NCBI RefSeq assembly: GCF_009811555.1
Contig: NZ_BLIN01000002.1
Location: forward strand, 1,364,001 to 1,428,000
DNA from: Streptomyces caniferus
GTDB taxonomy: Bacteria; Actinomycetota; Actinomycetes; Streptomycetales; Streptomycetaceae
Direction: 5' to 3'
DNA: 64,000 nt
Made by a program: the position numbers and the translations under genes. The notes under the pieces are model-generated. The model was given only the letters and a program-made list of their open reading frames with translations, searched no databases and was not told where the DNA came from. This document shows positions 16,578 through 25,059 of the stretch, one piece after another; the first letter of the stretch is position 1; each line of letters opens with the position of its first letter.

Positions 16578-17669
16578 GTGGCGACCCCCACCGCGCACCC
16601 GACGACGGACCGGGAAGGCGCAGCGCCGCCCCGGCGGCTGCCCGTCCCTCCTCTGCTCGCCGCCCTCACCGCCGTCCTGCTCGGCTCCCTGCTCTGCGGG
16701 ACCGGCCTCGGCGCCGCCGGTCTGAGCTGGGCCGAGGCGCTGCGCTATCTGGGCGCCGGGCTGACCGGCGGCACGATCTCGGCCGACGAGGTCCCCGCGT
16801 ACACCATCGTGTGGGAGCTGCGTCTGCCCCGGGCCGTCCTGGCGGCCGTCGTCGGTGCCGGGCTCTCCGCCATCGGTGTCGCCGTGCAGGCCCTGGTCCG
16901 CAACGCCCTCGCCGATCCGTTCGTCCTCGGCATCTCCTCCGGCGCCGCCGTCGGCGCCAACGCCGTCCTCCTCTTCGGGGCGCTCGGCGCACTGGGCGTC
17001 TGGGCGCTGTCGGTGTCGGCGTTCGTCTCCGCGCTGATCGCCATGGCCCTGGTCTACGCGGCCGCCCGCACCGCCCACGGGCTCACCCCGCTGCGCCTGG
17101 TGCTGACCGGCACCGCGATGTACTACGGCTTCTCCGCCGTCACCACCCTCATGGTCTTCACCGCCGACCGCGGCGAGGCGGCCCGCTCGGCGATGATGTG
17201 GCTGCTCGGGAGCCTGAGCGGGGCCGGCTGGGGCTCGCTGCCGATCGCCGCCGCCGCGGTGGCCGCCGCACTGGCCCATCTGCTGCTCTCCGCGGGCCGG
17301 TTGAACGCCCTGGCGATGGGCGACGAGACCGCCGCCGCCCTGGGCGTGGACGCGCACCGGCTGCGCCGCGAGCTGTTCGTCGTCGCGGCCGCCGTCACCG
17401 GCGCGGTGGTCGCGGTCAGCGGCGCGATCGGCTTCGTCGGGCTGATGGTCCCGCATGTGGCCCGGATGCTGGTCGGCGCCGACCACCGCCGGGTGCTGGC
17501 CGTCGCGCCGCTGCTGGGCGCGGTGCTGCTGGTGTGGGTGGATCTGCTCTCGCGGGTGCTGCTGGCGCCCGTCGAACTGCCGGTCGGCGTGCTCACCGCC
17601 GTCCTCGGCGTGCCCTGCTTCGTGCTGCTGATGCGGCGGCGCGGCTACACCTTCGGAGGCGGCGCCTGA
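16578..17669 (+). CDS. btuC: Cobalamin/corrinoid ABC permease (BtuC/FecCD family)
   Basis: 363-aa polytopic permease of the FecCD/BtuC family, about nine or ten helices, with the conserved LRLPR motif (WELRLPRAVLAAVVGAGLSAIGVAVQ) and the cytoplasmic GLMVPHVARM segment that contacts the ATPase. GTG at 16578 is used because it gives a normal-length N-terminus; a longer in-frame extension would run back into the riboswitch. Substrate assignment rests on the cobalamin riboswitch upstream. The stop overlaps the ATG of the ATPase gene (TGATG). Confidence 0.9.
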   Translation: MATPTAHPTTDREGAAPPRRLPVPPLLAALTAVLLGSLLCGTGLGAAGLSWAEALRYLGAGLTGGTISADEVPAYTIVWELRLPRAVLAAVVGAGLSAIGVAVQALVRNALADPFVLGISSGAAVGANAVLLFGALGALGVWALSVSAFVSALIAMALVYAAARTAHGLTPLRLVLTGTAMYYGFSAVTTLMVFTADRGEAARSAMMWLLGSLSGAGWGSLPIAAAAVAAALAHLLLSAGRLNALAMGDETAAALGVDAHRLRRELFVVAAAVTGAVVAVSGAIGFVGLMVPHVARMLVGADHRRVLAVAPLLGAVLLVWVDLLSRVLLAPVELPVGVLTAVLGVPCFVLLMRRRGYTFGGGA

Positions 17670-18535
17670 TGCGGCTCGAACTCACCGGCGTGTCCGTGGA
17701 GGTGGCCGGGCGGCGGCTGGTCCACGACATCACGCTCCGGGCCGGCAGCGGCCGGATGGTCGGCCTGGTCGGCCCCAACGGCAGCGGCAAATCGACCCTG
17801 TTGCGCTGCGTCTACCGCGCGCTGCGGCCGGCCGCCGGGTCCGTCCGGCTGGACGGCGCCGACCTGCACGCCATGGACGCGCGCGAGGGCGCCCGGCTGC
17901 TGGCCGCGCTGCCCCAGGAGGCCGGTACGGAGTTCGACTTCACCGTGGCCGAGGTCGTCGCGATGGGGCGGCTGCCGCATCAGCGCGGCGCGGGCCGGGC
18001 GAGCGCCGAGGACACCGCACGGTGCGCGCGGGCGCTGGCCCGGGTCGGCGCGGACCATCTGTCCGGCCGCGGCTTCCTCGGCCTGTCCGGCGGCGAGAAA
18101 CAGCGGGTGCTGATCGCCCGCGCGCTGGCCCAGGACCCGCAGGTGCTGGTCCTCGACGAGCCGACCAACCACCTCGACATCGCCCAGCAGCTGGAGGTGC
18201 TGGCGCTGGTGCGGAACGGCGACACCTCACCGGGCGGGCCGCCCGGACCCCGTCCGGCCGCGGGGCCGTCCCCGGCGGTGGCCGGGGAGGAGTCCGGAGG
18301 ACGGCTGACGGTGCTCACCGCGCTGCACGACCTCAACCTGGCCGCCATGCACTGCGACGAGCTGTACGTCCTCGCCCACGGCCGGATCGTCGCCGCGGGC
18401 CCGCCGTACGACGTGCTCACCCCCGAGCTGCTCGCCGAGGTCTTCGGTGTCCGCGCCCACCGCGTACGGCACCCCGAAACGGGCGCCCTCCAGCTGCTGT
18501 TCGACCGTCTCGCCACCCCTGCCGCCGACTCCTGA
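17669..18535 (+). CDS. btuD: Cobalamin ABC transporter ATPase
   Basis: 288 aa. Walker A is GPNGSGKST, signature LSGGEKQR, Walker B VLVLDEPTNHLD and H-loop ALHDLNLA. ATG at 17669 overlaps the btuC stop. Unusual: a roughly 28-residue Gly/Pro/Ser-rich insert (about residues 188-214, GDTSPGG...AGEESGG) sits between Walker B and the H-loop, where family members usually have only a short link. The insert is in frame and the motifs on both sides are intact, so the protein should be functional. Confidence 0.92.
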   Translation: MRLELTGVSVEVAGRRLVHDITLRAGSGRMVGLVGPNGSGKSTLLRCVYRALRPAAGSVRLDGADLHAMDAREGARLLAALPQEAGTEFDFTVAEVVAMGRLPHQRGAGRASAEDTARCARALARVGADHLSGRGFLGLSGGEKQRVLIARALAQDPQVLVLDEPTNHLDIAQQLEVLALVRNGDTSPGGPPGPRPAAGPSPAVAGEESGGRLTVLTALHDLNLAAMHCDELYVLAHGRIVAAGPPYDVLTPELLAEVFGVRAHRVRHPETGALQLLFDRLATPAADS

Positions 18536-18544
18536 GGACCCGCC

Positions 18545-19579
18545 ATGCGCCGCCCCACCGCCCCGCTCACCGTCCTCGCCCTCGCGCTCGCCCTGACCGG
18601 CTGCGGCGCGAAGGTCGCCGACGACCGGAACGACGCATCCGGCCGGCCCTCCTCCCGGCCCTCCGGCCACTACCCCGTCACCGTCGAGAACTGCGGCACC
18701 CGCACCACGTACGACAAGGCGCCCCGCCGGGTGGTCACCAACGACGTCGGCATCACCGAGATCATGTTCGCCCTGGGCCTGGAAGACCGGATGGCCGGCT
18801 ACGCCATGCCCGACGACAAGGGCGATCTCGACGGTCTGCCCTGGAAGGCCGCGTACGGCAAGGTCCCCCGGCTCTCCGAGAAGGCGCTCACCAAGGAGAT
18901 GGTCCTCGACGCCCGTGCCGACCTGGTCTTCGCGGGCTGGAACTACGGTTTCGGCGAGGACACCGGTCTGACCCCCGCCGCCCTCGGCAGGCTCGGCATC
19001 GGCAGCTACGTCCTGACCGAGTCCTGCCACCACGGCGCGGACGGCACCGTCCGCGGCGTCATGCCGCCCCTGGAGGCGCTCTACACCGACCTGACGACGC
19101 TCGGGAAGATCTTCGGCGTCGAGGACCGCGCCGCCGCCCTGGTGAAGAAGTACCGCCGGCAGGTGGCCGACGCCGCGGCCCAGGCCCCCGCCCCGGCCCG
19201 CCGTCCCTCCGTCTTCCTCTACGACGACGGCCGCGACAAGCCGCTGACCGCGGGCGCCTACGCCGGACCGCACGACATCATCACCAAGGCGGGCGGCGAC
19301 CACGTCATGAAGGACCTCAAGGACTCCTGGACGACCGTCGGCTGGGAGACCGTCGTCGCCCGCAAGCCCGACGTCATCGTGATCAACAACTACGGCGACA
19401 CCTCCGCCGAGCAGAAGAAGGCGTTCCTGGAGTCCTACGCCCCGCTCGCCGACGTCCCGGCCGTCAAGCACCACCGGATCTACGTCATGGACTACGCCGA
19501 ACTCGTCGAAAGCCCCCGCAACCCCGCCGCGATCGGTGACCTGGCCCGCTATCTGCGCGGCGTACGGACGGACCGCTGA
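18545..19579 (+). CDS. btuF: Cobalamin-binding lipoprotein of the ABC importer
   Basis: 344-aa class III substrate-binding lipoprotein. Signal peptide with lipobox LTGC (Cys 21), followed by the two-lobed domain of the iron/B12-binding family (RRVVTNDVGITEIMFALGL, YDDGRDKPLTAGAYAGPHDIITKAGG). Nine bases after btuD, so the three form one operon under the riboswitch. FecB-like siderophore binders share the fold; cobalamin is preferred only from the riboswitch. Confidence 0.88.
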   Translation: MRRPTAPLTVLALALALTGCGAKVADDRNDASGRPSSRPSGHYPVTVENCGTRTTYDKAPRRVVTNDVGITEIMFALGLEDRMAGYAMPDDKGDLDGLPWKAAYGKVPRLSEKALTKEMVLDARADLVFAGWNYGFGEDTGLTPAALGRLGIGSYVLTESCHHGADGTVRGVMPPLEALYTDLTTLGKIFGVEDRAAALVKKYRRQVADAAAQAPAPARRPSVFLYDDGRDKPLTAGAYAGPHDIITKAGGDHVMKDLKDSWTTVGWETVVARKPDVIVINNYGDTSAEQKKAFLESYAPLADVPAVKHHRIYVMDYAELVESPRNPAAIGDLARYLRGVRTDR

Positions 19580-19626
19580 GACGTCGGCCCACGCACATCC
19601 GCCGTCCGTCCTCCTACACTGGCGGT

Positions 19627-20064
19627 GTGGTGACCACCGACTGGCAGAGCGACCTCCGCAGGCGCGGATACCGCCTGACCCCGCAGCGTCAGCTCGTGCT
19701 GGAGGCTGTGGACAGGCTGGAGCACGCCACCCCCGACGACATCCTCACCGAGGTGCGCAAGACCGCGGGCGGGGTGAACATCTCCACGGTCTACCGGACC
19801 CTGGAACTCCTCGAAGAGCTGGGCCTGGTCAGCCATGCCCACCTCGGGCACGGCGCCCCCACCTACCACCTCGCCGACCGCCACCACCACATCCACCTGG
19901 TGTGCCGGGACTGCTCGGACGTCATCGAGGCGGATCTGTCGGTGGCCGAGCCGTTCACGGCGCAGCTGCGCGGGCAGTTCGACTTCGAGACGGACCTGAA
20001 GCACTTCGCCATCTTCGGGCGCTGTGCGGCCTGCCGTGACAAGGCGGCCCAGGGCGAGGGCTGA
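19627..20064 (+). CDS. nur: Nur, nickel-responsive Fur-family repressor
   Basis: 145 aa, nearly the sequence I recall for S. coelicolor Nur (SCO4179). Winged helix (RRGYRLTPQRQLVLEAV, VNISTVYRTLELLEELGLV) then a dimerisation/metal domain with HGAPTYHL, HHHIHLVCRDC and the distal FGRCAAC. With nickel it represses sodF and nickel uptake genes. It starts at GTG 19627 (a second in-frame GTG follows immediately). It lies 47 bp after btuF on the same strand; the gap is short, so read-through is possible. Placement next to B12 import may be coincidence. Confidence 0.95.
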   Translation: MVTTDWQSDLRRRGYRLTPQRQLVLEAVDRLEHATPDDILTEVRKTAGGVNISTVYRTLELLEELGLVSHAHLGHGAPTYHLADRHHHIHLVCRDCSDVIEADLSVAEPFTAQLRGQFDFETDLKHFAIFGRCAACRDKAAQGEG

Positions 20065-20095
20065 GGCAATGACGGGCGGGTCGTAGGCTGGCCCC

Positions 20096-21076
20096 ATGCT
20101 GCGACCAACACCCGCCAGCCCCCTGCTGTCGCTGCCCGGCGCCGTCCCCGCCGAGGCTCCCGACGAAGGCGTCGCCGCGCACTACGGAGACCTCTTCCGT
20201 GAACAGCGCGCCCTCGCCGACGGCTCCGGCTTCGTGGACCTCTCCCACCGTGGCGTGGTCACCGTCACCGGCCCCGAACGGCTGAGCTGGCTGCACCTGC
20301 TGCTCACCCAGCACGTCAGCGACCTCGCGCCCGGCCATGCCACCGAGGCGCTGATCCTCTCCGCGCACGGCCATATCGAGCATGCGGTCTACCTCGTCGA
20401 CGACGGCGCGACGACCTGGATGCACACCGAGCCCGGCCACCAGGAGGCGCTGATCGCCTACCTGGAGAGCATGAAGTTCTTCTACCGGGTCGAGGTCGCC
20501 GACCGCACGGACGAGATCGCCGTCGTCCATCTGCCGGCCGGTTCCATCGCCGAGGCGCCCGAGAGCGCCGTCGTGCGCGAGACCGCGCACGGCCGTGATC
20601 TGTTCCTGCCGCGCGAGGGCCTCGAGTCCTTCGCCGCGGAAAGCGGACCGGCGATCGGCGTCCTGGCGCTGGAGGCACTGCGCGTCGAGGCCCACCGCCC
20701 CCGGCTGGGCCTGGAGACCGACCACCGCACCATCCCGCACGAGCTGGGCTGGATCGGCACCGCCGTACACCTCCAGAAGGGCTGCTACCGCGGCCAGGAG
20801 ACCGTCGCCCGGGTCCACAACCTGGGCAAGCCGCCGCGCCGGCTGGTGTTCCTGCACCTGGACGGCAGCGAGGTCCACCTGCCGCCGCACGGCGCCCCCG
20901 TCCGCCTCGCCTCGGACGGCGAGGAGGGCCGGCAGCTCGGCTTCCTCACCACCTCGGCCCGCCACCACGAGCTCGGCCCGATCGCGCTCGCCCTGGTCAA
21001 GCGGAACGTGCCGCTGGACGCGCAGTTGCTGGCGGGCGGCACGGCGGCGGCGCAGGAGGTCGTGGTCGAGCCGTAG
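20096..21076 (+). CDS. ygfZ: YgfZ/GcvT-like folate-binding protein
   Basis: 326-aa tetrahydrofolate-dependent protein that supports iron-sulfur cluster enzymes. The diagnostic motif K-G-C-Y-x-G-Q-E is present at about residues 228-235 (KGCYRGQE) and contains the redox-active Cys. A -10 type hexamer TAGGCT (20084-20089) lies only 7 bases before ATG 20096, so the message is probably leaderless. Located between nur and a convergent dtd. Confidence 0.9.
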   Translation: MLRPTPASPLLSLPGAVPAEAPDEGVAAHYGDLFREQRALADGSGFVDLSHRGVVTVTGPERLSWLHLLLTQHVSDLAPGHATEALILSAHGHIEHAVYLVDDGATTWMHTEPGHQEALIAYLESMKFFYRVEVADRTDEIAVVHLPAGSIAEAPESAVVRETAHGRDLFLPREGLESFAAESGPAIGVLALEALRVEAHRPRLGLETDHRTIPHELGWIGTAVHLQKGCYRGQETVARVHNLGKPPRRLVFLHLDGSEVHLPPHGAPVRLASDGEEGRQLGFLTTSARHHELGPIALALVKRNVPLDAQLLAGGTAAAQEVVVEP

Positions 21077-21152
21077 GGCCGCCCCGTCCGGGCGCGGCCG
21101 CACGGTCACGACGGCAGGGGCGCGGGCTCCGCGGGAAATCCGGGAGCCCGGC

Positions 21153-21578
21153 CTACACCTCCACCAGCACCGTGAACGGCCCGTCGTTGGTGAGCGACAC
21201 CTTCATGTCCGCACCGAAGCGGCCGGTCTCCACCTGGGCGCCCAGCGCCCGCAGCTGCGCGACGACCTCGTCGACCAGCGGCTCGGCGACCGGCCCCGGG
21301 GCCGCGGCGTTCCAGGTGGGGCGGCGCCCCTTGCGGGCGTCACCGTAGAGAGTGAACTGGCTGATCACCAACAGCGGTGCGGCGGTGTCCGAGCAGGACT
21401 TCTCGCCCTGCAGGATCCGCACCGACCACAACTTGCGGGCCAGCTGCGCCGCCTTCTCCGGGGTGTCCTCGTGCGTGACCCCCACCAGCACGCACAGCCC
21501 CTCACCGACGATCTCCCCGACCGTCTCGCCCGCCACCTCGACGCGTGCGCCGTCAACCCTTTGCACCACAGCTCGCAT
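21153..21578 (-). CDS. dtd: D-aminoacyl-tRNA deacylase
   Basis: 141-aa homodimeric editing enzyme that removes D-amino acids (and Gly) from tRNA. Both catalytic motifs are visible: SQFTLY (near residue 77) and NDGPFT near the C-terminus (NxGP(V/F)T). ATG at 21578 is chosen because family members begin M-R-A-V-V-Q-R-V; longer in-frame starts add a non-conserved extension. The gene is convergent with ygfZ and divergent from rsiG. Confidence 0.95.
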   Translation of the reverse strand: MRAVVQRVDGARVEVAGETVGEIVGEGLCVLVGVTHEDTPEKAAQLARKLWSVRILQGEKSCSDTAAPLLVISQFTLYGDARKGRRPTWNAAAPGPVAEPLVDEVVAQLRALGAQVETGRFGADMKVSLTNDGPFTVLVEV

Positions 21579-21753
21579 ACCCGCCATCATGCCGGGCGGC
21601 CCACCGCCTTCGGACAGCCGTGCCCCTACGGGGGCCGTTCGGGTGCCATGGCCCTGCAGAAGGACCGCCCAGAGTGGCACGATGCGTGCACGTGGTGCGT
21701 TTCATGGACAACATGCCCAGGAAGCGGCACCGGACGAGGGGACGGAACGATCC

Positions 21754-22497
21754 ATGAGCACTCTCGGCGCCGGACAGACACCCGGTCCCGTACCAACCGC
21801 CCGTACGACACCGACCGGCCGGACGACCTCCACCGCCCCCACGACAGACACCGCACGTCCGGCCCCCACCACCACCCCACCACCCCCCACCGCCCTGACG
21901 ACGACCACGGCAGCGGCTCGCGTCGAGCCCCCCGGCACCGAGGACGGTCCCATGCTCCAGGCAGGCCAGGCGCAGCACCCCCGCCCCCCGCACCAGCGCG
22001 AGCACGGCCGTCCGGCCCCCACACCCGAGCTCTCCGGTCTGGGGCTGCCCGAGCTGCGGGTGGTGCGGCGCGACTCGCAGCAGGAAGAGGCCGATCTCAG
22101 CTATCTGCGGCGGCTGTTGCAGGGCCGGATCGACATCCTGCGCGCCGAGATCGCCCGCCGGTCCACACAGCACTCCCCGCTGCTCGACCGGCTGCCGGAG
22201 ATCCTGACGGACCTGCCCTCCCGGCACCGCTCGTCGGCACGGCACGTGACGGTCGGCACGCCGCACGGCGAGGAGTACCGCAGGCTGGCCGAGGACATGC
22301 TCGGCGAGGTGGAGCTCTCCGACCTCACCGCGCGCACCGACGAGGAACTGCAGGACGCCATGGGCCGGCTGATCCGCTACGAACAGCAGGTGTCGCGTCG
22401 CCGTCAGTCACTGCAGCGCACCACCGACGATTGCAGTGCCGAAATCGCCCGCAGGTACCGTGAAGGCGAAGCACAAGTAGACGACCTGCTGTCCTGA
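21754..22497 (+). CDS. rsiG: RsiG, c-di-GMP-dependent anti-sigma factor for WhiG
   Basis: Binds sigma-WhiG when loaded with c-di-GMP and so holds back sporulation genes. Two copies of the RsiG signature E-x3-S-x2-R-x3-Q-x3-D are exact: first at about residues 112-128 (EADLSYLRRLLQGRID), second at about 210-226 (EQQVSRRRQSLQRTTD), each on a long helix of the antiparallel coiled coil. Start is ATG 21754, giving 247 aa; the first 90 residues are Thr/Pro-rich and atypical, so a later start (for example near 21950) is possible. Divergent from dtd. Confidence 0.9.
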   Translation: MSTLGAGQTPGPVPTARTTPTGRTTSTAPTTDTARPAPTTTPPPPTALTTTTAAARVEPPGTEDGPMLQAGQAQHPRPPHQREHGRPAPTPELSGLGLPELRVVRRDSQQEEADLSYLRRLLQGRIDILRAEIARRSTQHSPLLDRLPEILTDLPSRHRSSARHVTVGTPHGEEYRRLAEDMLGEVELSDLTARTDEELQDAMGRLIRYEQQVSRRRQSLQRTTDDCSAEIARRYREGEAQVDDLLS

Positions 22498-22549
22498 CCG
22501 GGCCACAAGCCTCCGGGGGACGACGGGTCACTCCCCCGGAAGGCCACCG

Positions 22550-23569
22550 ATGACCTCGCCCTCGCCGATATCCGCACCGACCCCGGACGCCGTCGCGCAC
22601 CCGGGTGCCGCGGTGATCGCGTCGCCGCCGGCCTCCCCCGTCCTCGCCGAGGTCGTCCGCTCGGGGTTCGTCGAGGGCCTGCACCGCGGGTCCCTGGTGG
22701 TGTTGGCGGCCGACGGCAGCGTGGAGTGGTCGCTGGGCGAGGTGGCCACCCCGGTCTTCCCCCGGTCCACGAACAAGCCGATGCAGGCCGCGGCGGTGCT
22801 GCGGGCGGGCCTGGAGCTCTCCGGCGAGCGGCTCGCGCTGGCCGCCGCCAGCCACTCCGGAGAGTCCTTCCACCTCGATCTCGTACGCGCCATGCTGGCG
22901 GAGCACGGGCTGACGGCCGAGCAGCTGCAGACGCCGGCGGACCTGCCGCTGGATCCCGAGGAGGCGGAGGCCTACCTCGCCGCGGGCCGGGTCCGTGACC
23001 GCCTCACGATGAACTGCTCGGGCAAGCACACCGCGATGCTGGCCGCCTGCGCGCGCAACGGCTGGCCGCTCGCCTCGTACCTCGACCCGGCTCACCCGCT
23101 CCAGCAGCTGGTGGCCGACGGTGTGCGCACCGCGAGCGGCGAGGACGTCGCCCATACCGGCACGGACGGCTGCGGCGCGCCGCTGCTCTCGCTCTCCCTG
23201 ACCGGTCTGGCCCGCGCCTTCCGGTCCTTCGTCCTGGCCGCTCCCGGCACCCCCGAGCGGCGGGTCGCGGACGCGATGCGCGCCCACCCGGAGTACGTCG
23301 CCGGCACCCGCCGCCCCGACACCTGGCTGATGCGGGCCCTGCCGGGCACCCTCGCCAAGATGGGCGCCGAGGCCGTGCAGGCCCTGGCCCTCCCCGACGG
23401 CCGCGCCCTCGCCTTCAAGATCGACGACGGCGCCACCCGCACCCTCGGCCCGGTGCTCGCCCGCACCCTGCGCCACATGGACATCGACGCGCCCGTCCTG
23501 GACCGGCTCGCGGACGCCCCGCTCCTCGGCGGCGGCGCGCGGGTGGGGGAGATCCGCGCGACGTTCTGA
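22550..23569 (+). CDS. Class 3 (Rhizobium etli-type) L-asparaginase
   Basis: 339 aa. Hydrolyses asparagine to aspartate and ammonia. Signature residues of the serine/zinc-type family are present: Ser-Lys in FPRSTNKP, the zinc-binding set in NCSGKHTAM (Cys, Lys) and TDGCGAP (Cys). The first 25 residues are Pro/Ser-rich and not conserved. Start is ATG 22550, 52 bp after rsiG on the same strand. Cytoplasmic; no signal peptide seen. Confidence 0.88.
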   Translation: MTSPSPISAPTPDAVAHPGAAVIASPPASPVLAEVVRSGFVEGLHRGSLVVLAADGSVEWSLGEVATPVFPRSTNKPMQAAAVLRAGLELSGERLALAAASHSGESFHLDLVRAMLAEHGLTAEQLQTPADLPLDPEEAEAYLAAGRVRDRLTMNCSGKHTAMLAACARNGWPLASYLDPAHPLQQLVADGVRTASGEDVAHTGTDGCGAPLLSLSLTGLARAFRSFVLAAPGTPERRVADAMRAHPEYVAGTRRPDTWLMRALPGTLAKMGAEAVQALALPDGRALAFKIDDGATRTLGPVLARTLRHMDIDAPVLDRLADAPLLGGGARVGEIRATF

Positions 23570-23722
23570 GGCCGGGGCTTGCCCGGCACGGCCGGGGGTA
23601 CGCGGGATCCGAGCCGCCGTACGGCGCGCCTCGCGCCCGCTGCCCCACGGCGATGGCCTGCATAGGGTGGCGATGAGACAGTGCACGCACGTACCACTCA
23701 CCACAGCAGGAGGCCGGCGACC

Positions 23723-24154
23723 ATGAGCGACGCGAATTCCGAGCCGCAGGGGCCCGAGGCGATCGAGCACGCGCACGACCCCGAGGTACTGCAGCTGGCG
23801 GCCAAGGTGTTCGACCTGGCCCGGCACGGCGACACCGACACCGTCGCCGCCTATGTGGACGCGGGCGTCCCCGCCAACCTGACGAACGACAAGGGCGACT
23901 CGCTCGTGATGCTGGCGGCGTACCACGGTCACCCCGCCACCGTGGAGGCGCTGTTGCAGCGCGGTGCCGACGCCGACCGCCCCAACGACCGCGGCCAGAC
24001 CCCGCTGGCGGGCGCGGTGTTCAAGGCCGAGGACGAGGTCATCAAGGTCCTGGTGGCCCACGGCGCGGACCCGTCGGCGGGCACGCCCTCGGCGATCGAC
24101 ACGGCCCGGATGTTCGAGAAGACGGAGCTGCTGAAGCTGTTCGGGGCGCAGTGA
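23723..24154 (+). CDS. Small ankyrin-repeat protein
   Basis: 143 aa with about three ankyrin repeats (VFDLARHGDTDTVAAYVDAGV, GDSLVMLAAYHGHPATVEALL, GQTPLAGAVFKAEDEVIKVLV). Such repeats bind partner proteins; the partner is not known. Start is ATG 23723 behind a good AGGAGG (23708-23713). A terminator hairpin follows. It is a single-gene unit. Confidence 0.88.
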   Translation: MSDANSEPQGPEAIEHAHDPEVLQLAAKVFDLARHGDTDTVAAYVDAGVPANLTNDKGDSLVMLAAYHGHPATVEALLQRGADADRPNDRGQTPLAGAVFKAEDEVIKVLVAHGADPSAGTPSAIDTARMFEKTELLKLFGAQ

Positions 24155-24249
24155 GCGGGGCGACGGGCCGCCGGTAGGCGGCGCGTCGGCGGACGGCGCG
24201 GTGGACGGCCCGGTGGACGGGTCCTGACGGATGGCCCGGTGGGCGGCGG

Positions 24250-24283
24250 GGCCCCGGCCTGCGAGGCACTGCGGGCCGGGGCC
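24250..24283 (+). terminator. Hairpin terminator after ankyrin gene
   Basis: Ten-bp perfect stem (arm GGCCCCGGCC at 24250-24259, partner 24274-24283) with a 14-nt loop, 95 bp after the stop. Confidence 0.65.
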
Positions 24284-24298
24284 GTCTCGTGCGCAACG

Positions 24299-24360
24299 CC
24301 CGGAAGCCCGTCAGCCCGGAGGCCCGTCAGCCCGGAGGCCCGTCAGCCCGGAGGCCCGGA
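24299..24360. repeat. 16-bp direct tandem repeat, nearly four copies
   Basis: Units of CCCGGAGGCCCGTCAG begin at 24299, 24315, 24331 and 24347; the first has one change and the last is partial. It lies just upstream of the SoxR-type promoter. Simple-repeat expansion is the plain reading. Confidence 0.85.
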
Positions 24361-24378
24361 AAGGGCGCCCCCTCGCGC

Positions 24379-24409
24379 TTGACCTCAAGTTCGGTTGAGG
24401 TCCTAGCGT
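24379..24409 (+). promoter_or_regulatory. SoxR-type promoter/operator
   Basis: A -35 TTGACC (24379-24384) and -10 TAGCGT (24404-24409) are separated by 19 bp, the overlong spacer of MerR-family promoters. Inside is the dyad ACCTCAA-N6-TTGAGGT (24382-24401), which matches the SoxR box (CCTCAAG...TTGAGG). The downstream gene is an NAD(P)H-dependent FMN reductase, a known class of SoxR target in S. coelicolor. Confidence 0.85.
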
Positions 24410-24470
24410 CGGGTTCCGACGGCATCCCCGCCGTCCGCGCACCCACGCGCCGCACCACGAAGGGCCCCGC

Positions 24471-25037
24471 ATGTCCGAGCACCCCTACCGCCTCGCAGTG
24501 ATCGTCGCCAGCACCCGGGAGGGCCGGTTCGCGCCCGTCATCGCGAACTGGTTCACCCGGCACGCCGAAACCCACGCCCACGTCGACGTGGACGTCATCG
24601 ACCTGGACGCCGTCCGCCCGTACACCCTCCGTCACGGCACCGAGGAGTACGAGTCCTTCGCCAAGCGCGTCGACGAGGCGGACGCCTTCGTGGTGATCAC
24701 CCCGGAGTACAACCACTCCTTCCCGGCCCCGCTCAAGCACGCCATCGACCTGCTGCACCGCCAGTGGCAGGCCAAGCCGGTCGGCTTCGTCTCGTACGGC
24801 GGGATCTCCGGCGGCCTGCGCGCGGTGGAACAACTGCGGCTGGTCTTCGCCGAGTTGCACGCCACCACGGTGCGCGAAACGGTGAGCTTCGCGCTCGCCG
24901 GCAACCTCTTCGACGACGCGGGCGGACTGCACGACCCGGCCCCCGCCACCCAGGCCGCCGACGCCCTGCTCCACCAGCTGACCTGGTGGGCCCTGGCCCT
25001 CCGCGAGGCCCGTGCGGCACGCCCGTACGGCGTCTGA
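24471..25037 (+). CDS. NADPH-dependent FMN reductase (probable SoxR regulon)
   Basis: 188-aa flavodoxin-like reductase. The FMN phosphate loop is STREGRF, followed by VVITPEYNHSFPAPLKHAID, the family signature, and SYGGISGGLRA. It reduces FMN or quinone-type redox-cycling compounds with NADPH. Start is ATG 24471, 62 bases from the SoxR-type -10. Convergent with a TetR gene 22 bp downstream. Induction by redox-active metabolites is inferred from the operator. Confidence 0.9.
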   Translation: MSEHPYRLAVIVASTREGRFAPVIANWFTRHAETHAHVDVDVIDLDAVRPYTLRHGTEEYESFAKRVDEADAFVVITPEYNHSFPAPLKHAIDLLHRQWQAKPVGFVSYGGISGGLRAVEQLRLVFAELHATTVRETVSFALAGNLFDDAGGLHDPAPATQAADALLHQLTWWALALREARAARPYGV

Positions 25038-25059
25038 CCCCCGCCCGCCCGCGGGCCCG

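Noticed and set aside
24299..24360. Possible CRISPR array
   Set aside because: Units are adjacent 16-mers without spacers, and no cas gene is near; simple tandem repeat.
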